64,000 nt of DNA from Chaetoderma sp. LZ-2023a (Eukaryota > Mollusca > Caudofoveata > Chaetodermatida > Chaetodermatidae), in NCBI GenBank assembly GCA_034401795.1, contig CM067367.1, forward strand, positions 55,120,384 to 55,184,383, read 5' to 3'. Shown piece after piece: positions 10,195-22,199 of this stretch (positions are counted from its first letter, which is position 1; each line of letters begins with the position of its first letter). The translations under genes and the position numbers were made by a program. The notes beneath the pieces are model-generated. The model was not told the DNA's origin. It made no database searches and was given only the letters and a program-made list of their open reading frames with translations.

Positions 10195-11640
10195 ATCACC
10201 ATAGGATCTTTCCAGCCAAATTTGGTTAAAATCCACCAAACGGTTTAGGAGGATACGTTTTAAAGCAGAAGTTGATGGATGGATGGGCACAGTTGCTATG
10301 GCATAAGCTTACTTTATACCAACATCACAATGACCTTGACTTTTGACCTCAATATCATTATGATCAATCCCATCAATATAAGAAAGTTTAGTCCTAATAG
10401 GGTGAAACTATGCAGAGATACAAGATGCTATGTTGATGTAATCTAAAAAGTTAACCATAGTTTTATACCACGGTGACAGTGACCTTAAACACTGACCTCA
10501 ATATCATTATGCTCAATCTCTTTAATTTTTGCCAATAACAAAACATAAATATACTAATGGGATAGCAAAACATTTTGCATTTCCAAATGCAAATCTAGAT
10601 TTGTATCAAGATCACAATGACCGTAAGCTCAGAAGTCTGAATATCTTTGTGCTGTTCCTACTGGTTGAGGTAACTGTATATCCATGCTTAATTCCAATAA
10701 TTTGGCTAATTCTGAAATAAAGGCAAAATCAGCTAAGCAGAAGAATGTAACTGACTGGTAAATCTGCATTCTATTCAAGTCGAATGTTACAATGACCATG
10801 ACCTCAGGACATCTATATCACTGTGCTCAATCTTCTTCATATAAGGAAGCATGTGTCCAGGTTTATTCCCAAAGCCATGTTGATATATAATATGATATGT
10901 TGAGCTAATCAAAAAACTTAAACGTAAAAAATCGTTTTATACCAAGTTCAGAGTGACCTTGAACTTTGACCTTGATATCAATGTACTCAATCACCTTGAT
11001 ATCAGGAACCTTGAACTTTGACCTCAATATCACTATGCTCAATCCACTTGCTATAAGGAAACTTGTGTTCATGTTTAGTCCTAATAAGGTGAAGCCATGC
11101 TGAGGTATAAGACGATATGTTGATCTAAACCAGACTTAACCCGTAAAAAATATGTTTATACAACGGTCACAATGACCTTGAGATTTGACCTCATGACCTC
11201 AATATCATTGTACTTAATCATCATGATATAAGGAAACATGTGTCAGTATTTGACCCCAGTCCTGGGTCACGGAGACCTTGAACTTTGACCTCAACATCAT
11301 TGTTCTCAATCCCATCGATATAAGGAAGCATACATGGTCTAGGTTTAGTCCCAATAGGGTGAAGCCATGTCGAGATATAAGTTGATTTTCTGAGCTAAAA
11401 CAAAAACTTAACAATAAGTTTAATACCAAGGTGGCCTTGAACTTTGACCTCAATATCATTGTGCTTAATCCTCTTGATATATGCAAGCATGTTTCCAAGT
11501 TTTGGCCAAATAGGGTGAAGCCATGCCAATAAGATGTTGAGCTAAACCAAAAACTTAACCAAGATTGGAGACAAACAGACACAGACGGAGTAAATGAACC
11601 CATTCATATATCGGTGAAAACTGGAATTTTAGCCAATAAC
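10195..11640 (+). repeat. Degenerate satellite, 150-170 bp unit with TGACCTT..TGACCT boxes
   Basis: About eight imperfect units. Each runs roughly GACCTTGAACTTTGACCTC, AATATCATTGTGCTCAATC, GATATAAGGAAGCATGTG, AATAGGGTGAAGCCATG, GAGCTAAACCAAAAACTTAAC. Each start holds two to three AGGTCA-type half sites in reverse. The 3' end merges into GGACTTGTATCGCTCACCTGG at 11686-11706, a boundary motif related to family C. Confidence 0.8.
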
Positions 11641-11759
11641 AAATAGACAGACAGAGCAATGGAACTAATTGATATATTGGCCCAAGGGACTTGTATCGCT
11701 CACCTGGAACATTGGTGATTCAAGTAATCTTTATTGAGTTTTACATCAGTCAGTGCCGC

Positions 11760-11815
11760 TTCCAATGACTCAGTCAAATGGTTTAATTTTCAAAATATTG
11801 ACAACAGCCTCTCGA
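11760..11815. repeat. Decayed family A-type hairpin remnant
   Basis: CAGTCAAATGGTTTAATTTTC followed by AAAATATTGACAACAG matches one arm of the core hairpin. The other arm is not recognisable. Confidence 0.4.
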
Positions 11816-12107
11816 CTGCTTTTTGCAAGTGCTTTTGAACAGTATTTAAGTGAAAATAGATGACATTAGTGCTAACAATAGAAATCGATGGCATACAGTT
11901 AAACTTGTAAGACACCATCCACAAGGAGAATCATCAAAACGCAGGCTCTTGCAGCAGCTGGTTTCTTAATAAAGTTTCAAATACATTGCTTAATTGGATT
12001 TAACAAATGAAGAAAAGTCTCTAAAGGCAGGTGGTCTCTTATCCCTTCCACCCATAAATCCTGGGAAAAGTGTGTTGTTTATGATATAAAACTTATTTCA
12101 TTGAATA

Positions 12108-12192
12108 TTTTGAAATTAATTCTACTTGAAGCCATTGTACTGTAGGCAGCAATGACTTCCAGTCAAATTGATTTCAAATTATTCAACAGTTT
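12108..12192. repeat. Short hairpin of family A core type
   Basis: Arms GAATATTTTGAAATTAATTCT and CAAATTGATTTCAAATTATTC around a GCCATTGTACTGTAGGCAGC loop. Confidence 0.65.
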
Positions 12193-12365
12193 TTCTGTAC
12201 GGATGCCTTGAAAATATGATATAGGGAATTCATTATTGAAAGGGATAATACAGGTGGTCTTTATACCAGGCCTAACTGAGAGTAATCCAAACCATTCATT
12301 TAACACATGTACATCTCGCTGAATGACAAGTTAGCAAAAGGGGATGGGTATCCAGGTGAGCTGAA

Positions 12366-12452
12366 GTTTATTTAGAAAATAATTTGACTGAAAGTCATTG
12401 CTGCCTTAGGTACTAAGAACTTTCAATCAAATACATTTCAAACTATTCAATA
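12366..12452. repeat. Short hairpin of family A/B core type
   Basis: Arms AAAATAATTTGACTGAAAGT and its diverged complement around CATTGCTGCCTTAGGTACTAAG. It ends in TTTCAAACTATTCAATAG. Confidence 0.6.
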
Positions 12453-12679
12453 GTATAGATGTCAGAGCACATAATACATATCTTAAATATTTAGGAAACG
12501 GAAGAAAAAACGTTAAACTGTTAATTGTTTTTATCTTGTTTGGCAATAAAATGTGTCGGGCAAGATTAATCATTGCATGGAGTAAAAAAAATCTGTCTAA
12601 TATTTCACCTATGAAAGTGGCACTATATTAGTAGTGCAAATAGTTAAGGGCTGATAACGCTGGTGTTTGAGGTCGTATC

Positions 12680-13440
12680 AATTTCATTTTGGCAACACAG
12701 ATATTAGATTAACATTGTGACCAAATTTGGAGTGAATCCACTCAGAAATAACACCACATGCTGCAATTGTTGAGGATGGATGGATGGACGGATGGACAGA
12801 TGGTTGACAGACTAGGGTCATCGCTATGCGTCGGATGGCTGACAAGGCAGTTGAGCTAATGAAACAAATTTTGGCCTTAAAATCCATCAAATAAAAAAAT
12901 CCAATATGGCTGCCAAACACACTACATTTTTATTGGTCCACGGCGCCCATGTTTTTTTACCTATCAGCTTCCCATGAACAAACTTTAATGGCCTTTAGTC
13001 CATAATTATATCCACCAAATTTAGTCTCGATCTGTTCAGCGGTTCTGCATAAGTCGTTTGTGCGAAAACTAGGTCATCCAAGATGGCTGCGGAGTCCCTT
13101 GGCCAATCAAGTTCCCTTGAACAAATTTGGTTCAGCTCTTGCTCAATATGATATTTCATGAGTTTTGAATTGATCCATCAAGGGGTTTCGGAGATCTTTA
13201 GAGGTTTCTCAAAATTGGACAAAATCCAAGATGGCCGCCGCCCAAATTGGCCGATTGACTTCCTTTGAACAAACTTAGATCTCTATGCGCTAAGGATGCT
13301 TCCTGCCAAATATAATTGAAGTTGACCCAGTGGCTCTTGAGAAGAAGTCGTTTAAAGATAAAGTTGACGGATGGACGGACGGACGCTGGACAGACGGTTG
13401 CCATGGCATAAGATCACTTGGCCATTCTGGCCAGGTAAGC
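12680..13440 (+). repeat. Dispersed repeat family C, plus orientation
   Basis: Contains the family hallmarks in order: CAAACACACTACATTTTTATTGG, GTTCAGCGGTTCTG, CCAAGATGGCTGCGG, CAAGTTCCCTTGAACAAA, AAACTTAGATCTCTATGCGC and GTTGACGGATGGACGGACG. It ends at CACTTGGCCATTCTGGCCAGGT. Noncoding in all frames. Confidence 0.75.
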
Positions 13441-13520
13441 TAAAAGCCCAGAACCATGTTAGTATAATTTTGACCGCTTGAGCACAATGTAAGAAATGTT
13501 TTGTTGAATATTTTGAACAT

Positions 13521-13911
13521 AATGGACCTTTCCATTTTTAGCTATGCCCCGCCCATCACTAGCTAAGCTCCACCCACACCTCGCCGTGTTTGGATTGATC
13601 GATCCCCGAATGCCCTAGCTATCAATTTCCTGAAAACTATACAGGGAAGCTGTTGAATATTTTGTAACTAATTTGACTGGGTGCTGTTGCTGCCTATGGC
13701 AGCAACAGCGCCTAGTCAAATTAGTTTCAAAATATTCAACAGAATATTTATTAAATAGTAAAAGCAAACAATTTGTACAACAAGGCATAGACCGTCTTCA
13801 AATATGCGTTGGTGACGTACTTATCGACATCCTCCATTATGATGTCATTCTACACACCGCGTAGATGATTATGACATCATATAATGGGTACATACTCTGG
13901 AAAGGTGAATT
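13521..13911 (+). repeat. MITE family A, full-length copy nested in another hairpin
   Basis: Ends AATGGACCTTTCCA and TGGAAAGGTGAATT form the terminal inverted repeat. It includes GCTATGCCCCGCCCATC, GATTGATCGATCC and a near-perfect central hairpin (13651-13741) with loop TGCTGCCTATGGCAGCA. The 3' part has decayed TGACGTCA sites. The left flank TGTTGAATATTTTGAA and right flank TTGGATTGGAAGACATTGCTG are two parts of a pre-existing core hairpin, so it inserted into a relative. Confidence 0.85.
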
Positions 13912-14563
13912 GGATTGGAAGACATTGCTGCCTTAAGCATGTTAAGCAGCTGCCTTAAGCATGGTAAACGTCATATTTGGAGAAATCCCTTTTATGTACA
14001 ATTTTGCAAGTATTTAAGGCATTTTTGTATACTAATTAATAACAAACCAGCTGTATGTGTCTAACATTCACCAAATAGATAATATTAAGCCGCGAAGTCG
14101 GTGTATGATCGAATACACGAAATTATGTGATGACTTACCTCCCTTGATTTTGAGCTCTTCAACGTCAATAATCACGTAATAGTGGAACAAGCTATTATAC
14201 CGTAACGTTGAATACATGCAGCTTCGTTCAACTTCAGCAGGAAATAAGTACAGTTTGGTTGCATTTTCCCGATCAGGCAAAGATAAAAATAGCTTTTTCA
14301 GGTTTTATGCCAATAAAAATAATAGAAAGTTATATGTTGATTGATTTTAACCCTAAATAAACAACTGACCATATAGTCTAATGCGCGCTAGCAGAATGAG
14401 TTCTTGTAGCTGAATTAAATCCATGTGCATACATAAAACAGACACACGTAGGTTAGCTAGATCTTTCTTATCTGTCTAAAACAAAAATTGTATGAGATCT
14501 CAAGGCATTTTCTTTAATTCTGACATTTTTGCTGCGGCTACGTAGGCTACATGGTTTAGGCCT

Positions 14564-14566
<3 letters not shown>

Positions 14567-14608
<42 letters not shown>
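14567..14608. repeat. (GT)n microsatellite
   Basis: Uninterrupted GT dinucleotides over about 40 bp. Confidence 0.95.
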
Positions 14609-14610
<2 letters not shown>

Positions 14611-16023
14611 TTAGAATCACGCAAAAACGGCAACAGCTACGAAAACCCAATGCGGCAGATTTTTCTTGGTTTTATGTTTCCAGGCATGTTTGAGAACACG
14701 ATTGCTTCAATGGCGATTTGGGCTCGATAGAAATGTGCGTGAACAAAATTAGCCTGTAAATGACAAGATAATTTAATGTACAAGTGTGTGAGTTTTTAAA
14801 GCTTAGCATATACATACTCATTATTTTCGAGACCAACTGTTTGTAGGTTTTATCAGAAACCCGTCTGGTTTTACCTAACATGCATAGGCCTGTGTTACTA
14901 GTAAGATTAAAGTTGAATATGTGAAGAAAAATAATCAATATTACATGAGCGTAGCAATGGTTGGATGGTGGGGTGGGTTGGGAGGTGTAAGGGGGGCTGC
15001 CAGTTGGGGAATCGACGGGCCTGCATATTTTCACGTTGATGCAAAGCATATTATTTTGTGAAATTACCACTGGGCTTATTGAAAATCACCACTGGGCGAT
15101 AAAACCAGCATTCCGTGTGATGGAAGCACATAAATAGTAGCAGATGAACGAATTCATAGGAAGACTGACATATCGGTTATCGATCGTCCCTTTTTTAGTT
15201 CATGCGGACGTCAATGAAAGCCTATAGTAAACAAACAATTTTAAGTCTTCGACGCGTAAGCTATCCAACGTAAATTTGTGCACTCTTAATAAACGTAGGC
15301 CTATCTAAATGACAATTTAGTTCATCTTACTCACCTGTTATGAATTATCAGTGTCATGTTTTTTGCGAATCTTCACTCATATGTGCGTTTTCAGTATACA
15401 ATTGTACACACTCAGGGCCAGCATTTGTCTCTAGTACATAAACCTACAAATTACTCCAGTAAAAGCGTTGGAGCGTGAGTGTCGTTATGCGTAAATTTAT
15501 ACGTTAGCTACATTACATTCAAAGAATCCTCAGCCACATACATATAGGATACGCACGCATGTGTAGCCCTGTAGGCCTATGTTTAGAATGACAGGAAACA
15601 AAAGTGGCAATGTGTAGGTCCGACCACGGATATTTTGGCATAATTTTTGCAACTGAATGCAGTGTTATTTGCTTGTTCAAGTAGGTTAATCACGTAGCCT
15701 ATGAGAAGTCTATCACCCCCCACCCCCTCCACCACCCCACCCCTGTCACTCATTACTGGCATAATGTATATCCCTAAATGATATTGTAATCAATGCTTGT
15801 TAAAATTGATGTTTTAGATTGTCACAAATAGTGTGGCTTAAGTCTACAGGAGATTTAATTATATAGGCCTATAAAATGTATCCAATATGGGCCTAGCTTT
15901 CTCCAGTCTTAGACTTAAACAAATCAATTGATTGCAGGCAAATTCACAAATTCGGATCTACCAGTGGATTGCATTTGGTTTGTGTGTGCGCGCGCATGCT
16001 TACGTGCTTGCATGTATGTGGTG

Positions 16024-16090
16024 GGTGAGGATGAGGGTGGGGTGGGGTGTGGGGGTGTGTGGGGGTGTGTGTGTGTGGGGGGGGGGGGTA
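16024..16090 (+). repeat. G-rich tract, potential G-quadruplex
   Basis: Runs of G3 to G11 separated by one to six bases (GAGGGTGGGGTGGGG, GGGGGTGTGTGGGGG, then an 11-G run). This fits the classic quadruplex pattern on the plus strand several times over. Confidence 0.7.
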
Positions 16091-17268
16091 GATACATCTG
16101 GAAAATCATAACAAATTCTGCTGACTTATAGGCACAGTTTGGATACAAAATAGATGTTACTTATCAAATGGAATGCAGAAAATGACTTCGCATAGCATCA
16201 GAATTTTCAGGGAGAACCATCCCCACCCATATCTCCCCAATCGGCCATTTGGAGGGGACACGCCCTCACTCACAGACCCTCTCCAATATTGGACTAACTC
16301 ATAATAATCCTAGATCTGCGCTTGGCGGCCATCCCACCAATACCGGATGTAGCAAGATATAGTGTCATAAAAATACAGTATCTACAGAATCACACTGAGA
16401 TATTTTCTCGAAGCAGATCTCATCTAAAATGGGGGTTTTCGTCACAGAGATATTCATATTTAAATATGGCATCGGGATATTATAGACTTCTGACTAATGT
16501 CTACCGGGAATATCATTGAGATCATTGCCTATTTCAAAATTCATTGCTAAATACAATAGAATGAAAAAGTTACCCTGGTTAAACAGTGTTGCCTGTATTA
16601 GCTTTGCCGAGTGGTTGTTCCACTATGACATCACATCTGCTTGGAATTCAAGGGAGGTAATTCATGACGCGATATTCTAAAGCTATGTACATTATCGGCA
16701 ATAAATATAAAAATATGCCATGTATTAGCAAATTGATAAGAGCTACATGATATGGAAGTACTGGATATATTATAATGTCTTAAAATACACTCTCCATATA
16801 TGACCGTTTCCAATCTAATTGTTCAAAATATTCAACAGCACGTTTTATTCTGTTTTGGAAACACTGTTTTATCTATCAACTCCCATAAATTGTTACTAAA
16901 TGAATCAGGGAATATTAAACAAACAAATCATATTCAAAACAATTCTTTATTTCTTTTCTGATTTTCCTGTACCCCCTGACAATACTACCACATTCAAAGA
17001 AATTTGTGAAAATGGTCCAGTAACAACATGTATAAAGTATATTAACAAGGAAAGACCAGACATACCAAATAACATACCAGTGTAGAAAACAGCTTAGAAT
17101 TCAGAGCATTCTGACAATACATAAGACATGCCTATAATAGAACAAGTTACAAGCACTCGAACAAACTAAATTTCATATACATTTAAAATACAGACAAAAC
17201 TGTCATATGTGACCACCTCGAGGAATGTCAGAAAATCACCACAAACATAAGTGATCTCTTAGCACTTC

Positions 17269-17647
17269 AATAGACCTTTCCAGTTTATCCACCAATCAGA
17301 TGATATCATAATCAACTACATGGGCCAACGTCATAATTACTTATGTAATGAATGACTTAATTAAGTTTGTTATGACGGCATAATTGATGACTGACTAAAG
17401 CGTTGTTGTATGAATTGTATTTACTATTTAATAAACATGCTGTTGAATATTTTGAAACTAATTTGACTGGCCGCTGCTATAGCAGCAACAGCACCCAGTT
17501 AAATTAGTTCCAAAGTATCCACCAGTATATGTGCATAGTTTTCTGGAAATTGAGATTCAGAGCGCAATGATCGATCGATCCCAACCAAGTCAAGTGTGGG
17601 TGGACCTAGAGATGGGCGGGGTATAGCTAAAACTGGATTCCTCCATT
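17269..17647 (-). repeat. MITE family A, full-length copy, inverted
   Basis: Minus-strand order: AATGGAGGAATCCAG end at 17647, GCTATACCCCGCCCATC, GGGATCGATCGATCA, central hairpin (about 17442-17525), then decayed TGACGTCA-like sites and the CTGGAAAGGTCTATT end at 17269. The right terminus is identical to that of the 4185 copy. Confidence 0.8.
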
Positions 17648-17649
17648 GT

Positions 17650-18550
17650 CAAGTCGGCCAAAAGGTATAGTTGCAGGCCATGAGATGACTTTCTGAAAAT
17701 ATACCACTTCAGTGATTTGCTCGAGAACTCAGCACGTCATTCCAGAGGTCAATTTTCAAAAGTTGTCTTAATTTTCTAGACAAATATTGACCATTAAAGC
17801 GCTGACCACTATAAAGTACAGCAGAAGGGGAAGGTGTTTTTTCCTATATATAGGTTTGACTGTAACAGTCGCAAACATAGCTCGATGTCTATGGTTTCAA
17901 TGCATAAGAGCAATTGCTACAAAAGTACCCAGGTAACATGCTCGACATCTGAAGCTACCCTTCCCCACCAAGAGAGGAACTGTCTAGTGTGTACTCTGGA
18001 ATTACTCTCACCATCAACACATGCGCTAGAGTGGGTTCTGGCCATAAGAACTGACGCAGTATGGAACCACGACATCACTGCTGCTCATACAACATTCAGA
18101 CAAGGTAGCTCCAGGTATCTTGATTTGCTATAAAACCAGTCATGTATTGATGCCGAGATTTCACACTGTGTAAATCTTTCTGCTTGGATGCGTACATGAA
18201 ACCTGTATGTGCAAGTAATAACAGTAGATGAGGGAGTAAATTAGGTTTACATGGTCTATCCTCCACGAAATCATTCTTACTTTATGGCACGTTAGATGCA
18301 CCATATATCTCTATTGTCAATGATACAAGTGTACATGTTATATTGCACACATTGAGAGTTAGTGAGTTCTATGAGAAACACATGCTCCTATTAAAATACA
18401 GATGAATACAATGAATAAATCAGCACATATATAAGTATATGCATACATATACTTTACACGCTATTTATTCCAGCATGCACAGTAGCTATACATACATACT
18501 TTTTTTAATTATTTAAAATTCTGAGCCAGTGCCTTGGCAATACATCTAGG
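17650..18550. other. No gene assigned; one unexplained open frame
   Basis: Starts with a stretch resembling the TTAA-hairpin family E tail (about 17655-17800; CTCGAGAACTCAGCAC and TTCTAGACAAATATTGACCATTAAAG). A 99-codon plus-strand frame at 17834-18133 has unbiased composition and no recognisable motif. Confidence 0.35.
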
Positions 18551-18575
18551 TACATATGTACATACATACATACAG

Positions 18576-18735
18576 TCTAGTTGCTGATGTCATGCAGAGT
18601 TGCAGTATGATGGTTCGATCCCCAACCAGGGAGATGGTGATCAACAAATTAAACTAATGGGTGCATGACTGTCGGCTGGTTAGCATGTGGAAATTGAAGC
18701 CGCACGTTACCAGTGCGTCAATAAAATAAAAATAC
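18576..18735 (+). mobile_element. tRNA-derived SINE, truncated copy
   Basis: Contains an RNA polymerase III B box GGTTCGATCCC (18612-18622). It is followed by the body shared with the next copy (ATCAACAAATTAAACTAATG, ACTGTCGGCTGGTTAGCATG, GAAATTGAAGCCGC) and the 3' end AATAAAATAAAAATACATA. The A-box half is degraded or replaced by a CATA repeat. Confidence 0.75.
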
Positions 18736-18894
18736 ATATACTGCCAGAGCCATGATGGAGTCAGAGTACAATAGGCGTAAAAGCCAAGGATTGAATAGTG
18801 GCAGGTGCATCCACAGATACTCCCATATGAATCGCCAGAGTGTCAGTATATCAGACATGTGAAAGCTGGTCTGCTAAACCAAGATTCTTTATCT

Positions 18895-19100
18895 TGGTGC
18901 GATGGTCCAGGGGAGATGTCTGGTTGCTGATGCCATGAGAGTTGCAGTATGGCGGTTCGATCCCCGACCGGGGAGATTGTGATCAACAAATTAAACTAAT
19001 GGGTGCATGACTGTCGGCAGGTTAGCATGTGGAAATTGAAGCCGTGCATTGCCAGTGCATTAATAAAATAAAAATACATACATACATACATACACACACG
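18895..19100 (+). mobile_element. tRNA-derived SINE with A and B boxes
   Basis: A box TGGTCCAGGGG (18903-18913, fits TRGYNNANNNG) and B box GGTTCGATCCC (18954-18964) are 40 bp apart, as expected for an internal Pol III promoter. The tRNA-unrelated body is shared with the copy at 18576. The 3' end is AATAAAATAAAAATACATAC followed by a (CATA)n tail to about 19150. A short noncoding retrotransposon that depends on a partner LINE. Confidence 0.8.
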
Positions 19101-19160
19101 CACATACATATGGGTATATACATACAGGTACATACATACATATGGCTACATACATACTCT
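19060..19160 (+). repeat. (CATA)n tail/microsatellite
   Basis: Imperfect CATA tetranucleotides forming the 3' tail of the SINE and abutting the LINE relic. Confidence 0.7.
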
Positions 19161-19269
19161 ATGCTACATCCGAGACAAGATTGATGACTTCACAATCTCA
19201 TGTCATTGGCTTTAAATGTGGATGCAGCTGTGCAGACATTGTATGGGCGCATTGCATGCTTGTGTTATT

Positions 19270-20365
19270 AGTCATGTCCAAACACTGGGATTTCCACAAA
19301 AGTGGGCATTGGCATGTCATACGCCTTCAACACAATTAAAATGTAATAAGCCAAGCTAGATGCAATGAAGATAAGCTAGTACTAGTGACACTACTACTTG
19401 AAGACACCAAGCTGAGAGCATGAGTCAAGTCAGTGAATTCTCTAGAGTTTGTGACATCAATCAGCTCCCCACAGGGAGATGGTCTAAGCTCTGTGCTTTT
19501 CATCTGTTACCCTGCTGCTGCATTGAAATCTGTGCGGGAAAATTCCACATAATCAAACACTCCCCCCCCCCCCCATCCCCCACCCACCAGTGTCAATACT
19601 GGGTATGCCGCTAGAGATGGAATATGCCGACGATGTAGACTTCATAGACGAGGAATGGAAACCCCTTGACAAACTTCTTCGAATAGCTGCAAGCAAACTA
19701 AAAATTGAGAATCTCTGAATGAAACCAAAACAGAGTTCACCCACATATACCTATCTACAAAGCATGAAACTAGAGAAAATGACAATTCACTTTGTGGCGG
19801 CGAACCATGGAGGAAAAGTAAAATCCTGGGATAACTTCTTTGCAGTACTGCTGACATTGCTGCACGCTATGTCATGGGGAACATAGGTTTCCAGTCTTTC
19901 TGGAAGCTATGGATTCGTAGATCAAAGATGCCCTTTACAAAAAGACTACATTTATACACCGCAACCTGTATATCCTTGATGTTGTATAACTGTAACAGCT
20001 GGGCAGTTCCAAAGGCAGCTCTAGACAAACTTGATGCCTGCCACCGCAAACACCTACGCACCATCACTGGACACCGATGGTCAGACAGCATAATTTCCAA
20101 CGATGCACTGTGCGTAACACATCGCTGCTGTCCATAAATATCACCCAGAAAAGATGGTCCATGTTTGGCGATGTGCTAAGGATGCCAGAAGACACACCAG
20201 CACAGAGAGCTATGTGGTGACCTCAAGAAAGCAGGACTCGATACACTCAAATCAAGAATGGATCTGAGGAAGATAAAGATTTTGACTGAGGACAAGACAA
20301 AATGGTCTAAAGACAAAGGACTGATTGCAGCTGTAGGATGTTTCTACCACCACAGAATATAGTAA
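19270..20365 (+). pseudogene. Non-LTR retrotransposon (LINE) RT relic
   Basis: Frames shift repeatedly, but RT landmarks follow the correct order on the plus strand. GIGMSYAFNTIK (about 19300) corresponds to the FDT palm motif. Next come CTCCCCACAGGGAGATGGT, which reads SPQGDG (about 19459), and LSSVLFICYPAAALKSVREN. EYADDVDFIDE carries the catalytic DD (about 19620). CISLMLYNCNSWAV and DACHRKHLRTITGH follow (19960-20060), then RWSMFGDVLRMPED. It ends before a (CATA)n-like tail (20368-20398). Stop codons and shifts make it inactive. The clade is probably one of those with the PQGDGLSPVLF motif; not resolved further. Confidence 0.85.
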
Positions 20366-20635
20366 TCACACATACATACAGGTACATACATACATTATAT
20401 ATTACAATAACTCAATATAAATGCATATGCCAATTGTTAGACTGATGAATACATTCATAACTGCTATAATGAGTCAATTCCTAAGGAACCTCTAACTTAA
20501 TCCTTTAAACGGTAGTCGGTCAAACAGTCTCTGCAGTGACCGTGAAAAGTTATCACTGGAATGGAAGCCTCGATCACGGAGCCAGTCATTTATATGTTAA
20601 ATTTTCTGAAAATCGTCTTATTTTGCAAATTGGAA

Positions 20636-21990
20636 CAAGAGGCCCAACGGGCTTGTATTACTCACCTGGAAAATAGGCATTTCAACTAGAAAGGCCACCA
20701 GCTATAAACAGAACCGTAAGGAGTTGAGCAGAATTGTCAAGAACACAGTGACCATGTTTCTTATGTATCAACATCTCTTAAACAAATTTTAATGGTCCTT
20801 AGTCCCTAATCATATCTTTTATATTTCGTCCCTATCTTTCAGCGGTTCTGGAGTCATTTTCATGAAAACCAGGTCATCCAAGATGACTACTAAAGCATTA
20901 CGCCAATCACGTTCCCATGAACACGTGGTTGAGCTGTTGCTGTAGATAACCTGTTAAGAGATTTAAATTGATACACAGCCCCCCCCCCCCCCCACCAGAT
21001 TTAGAAAAGCTTTTTAAAAATCAGCCAAAATCCAAGATGCCATTTGAAATGCTTCCACTAGCGGTTTAGGAGAATCAGATTTTTAGACATTTCCAAAAAT
21101 CTGCCCAAATCCAAGATGGCCGTTGGCAAATTAGCCAATCAGCTGCGTGTGAACAAACTTGGATCTGTATGCACTAAGGATGCATTCTGCCAAATACACT
21201 TGAAATCGGCCCAGTGGTTCTCGAGAAGCTATTTAAAATTTCCTATTGCTTTAGTATGGAAGCTTCGAAAATGGCAAATTTGAAAACAGAATCGAGGAAA
21301 ACATATATAAAAGCGATTTTGGATTCAAAATTTGGCTTCAAAATCTGTCAAATAAAAAAATCCAATGTATGATGTATGATTACTGTATTCTGTGGCTGTA
21401 GAAGTAGAAACATCCTACAGTTGCCATCAGTCCTTCTTCGCTTTTGCCTACTGTGTCGTCCTCAGCCGAAATCCTTAGATTTCAATAAAATCCAATATAA
21501 CCACCAAACACGCTGCATTTTGATTGGTCAATGGTGGCCATGTTTTTTTACGTAGCAACTTCTTTTGAACAAACCTTAGCACTCTTAGTCACTAATTATA
21601 TCTCTCAAATTTTAGCCTGATCCGTTCAGCGGCTCAGAAGTCGTTTTCTCGAAAACTAGGTCATTCAAGATGGCTGGCAAAACTATTCGGCCAATCAAGT
21701 TCACTTGAATAAACTTGGTTCAGCCCTTGTCCTAGATGGTATTTCATGAGCTTTGAATCTGTCTCCAAGCAGTTTCTGAGATTTTAAAAACATTAAAAAA
21801 TTTAGCTAAAATCAAAGATGGCCATCAGCCAATTTGGCCAATCCCAATTTGGATCACTTTGCCCTAAGGATGCTTCCTGCCGAATATAATTGTAATCGGC
21901 TCAGATTTGAGAAGCCGCTTATGGAAAAAGTTGATGAACAGACAACGGACAGATGGTCGCCATGGCATAAGCTCACTTGTATTTCTGCAT
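20636..21990 (+). repeat. Dispersed repeat family C, long copy
   Basis: Starts AGAGGCCCAACGGGCTTGTA and CTCACCTGG, and ends CAGATGGTCGCCATGGCATA with GCTCACTTG. Internal blocks recur about every 600-700 bp: ACCAGGTCATCCAAGATG, CCAATCAAGTTCACTTGAA and GGATCTGTATGCACTAAGG. A poly-C run lies at about 20979-20995. The segment 21365-21480 (GTCCTTCTTCGCTTTTGCC) is foreign to the family. Confidence 0.7.
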
Positions 21991-22199
21991 TTTATAGACC
22001 ACAGAAAAAACCTAGCTACAAAAGACTAAAAACCCAAGAATTCCCTAAATTCAAGTTAGTAATGATGCAGATGACATCTACATAATGCATAGAGCACTTT
22101 CATGACACCAAATTGAAATCTGACAAGTGTTAAATAAATATATTATGTTAGAAAAATTCTGCGAAATTTAATATCTCACGTGTCCACCTCATTACCGAT

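Larger units (their letters stand above)
13912..17268. other. Long repeat-poor stretch, no gene assigned
   Basis: Contains a (GT)n run (14567-14608), a C/G-skewed patch (about 15711-15745) and a strongly G-rich tract (16024-16090). A single family A hairpin arm sits at about 16815-16845. CAAGGGAG|GTAAGTCATC on the minus strand near 14133-14152 looks like a splice donor, but no credible exon was built from it. A related AAGGGAGGTAATTCATG is at 16648-16668. Confidence 0.4.

Noticed and set aside
14068-14280. Possible exon on the minus strand ending at a good GTAAGT donor
   Set aside because: The reading frame has no ATG or clear acceptor and no recognisable family. The CAAGGGAGGTAA motif recurs at 16648, so it is probably part of a repeat.
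17834-18133. 99-codon plus-strand open frame
   Set aside because: No motif, no codon bias that I can judge, and no splice or promoter context; it could be chance.
18903-18975. A functional tRNA gene
   Set aside because: A and B boxes are present, but the sequence does not fold into a cloverleaf and continues into a shared SINE body with a CATA tail.
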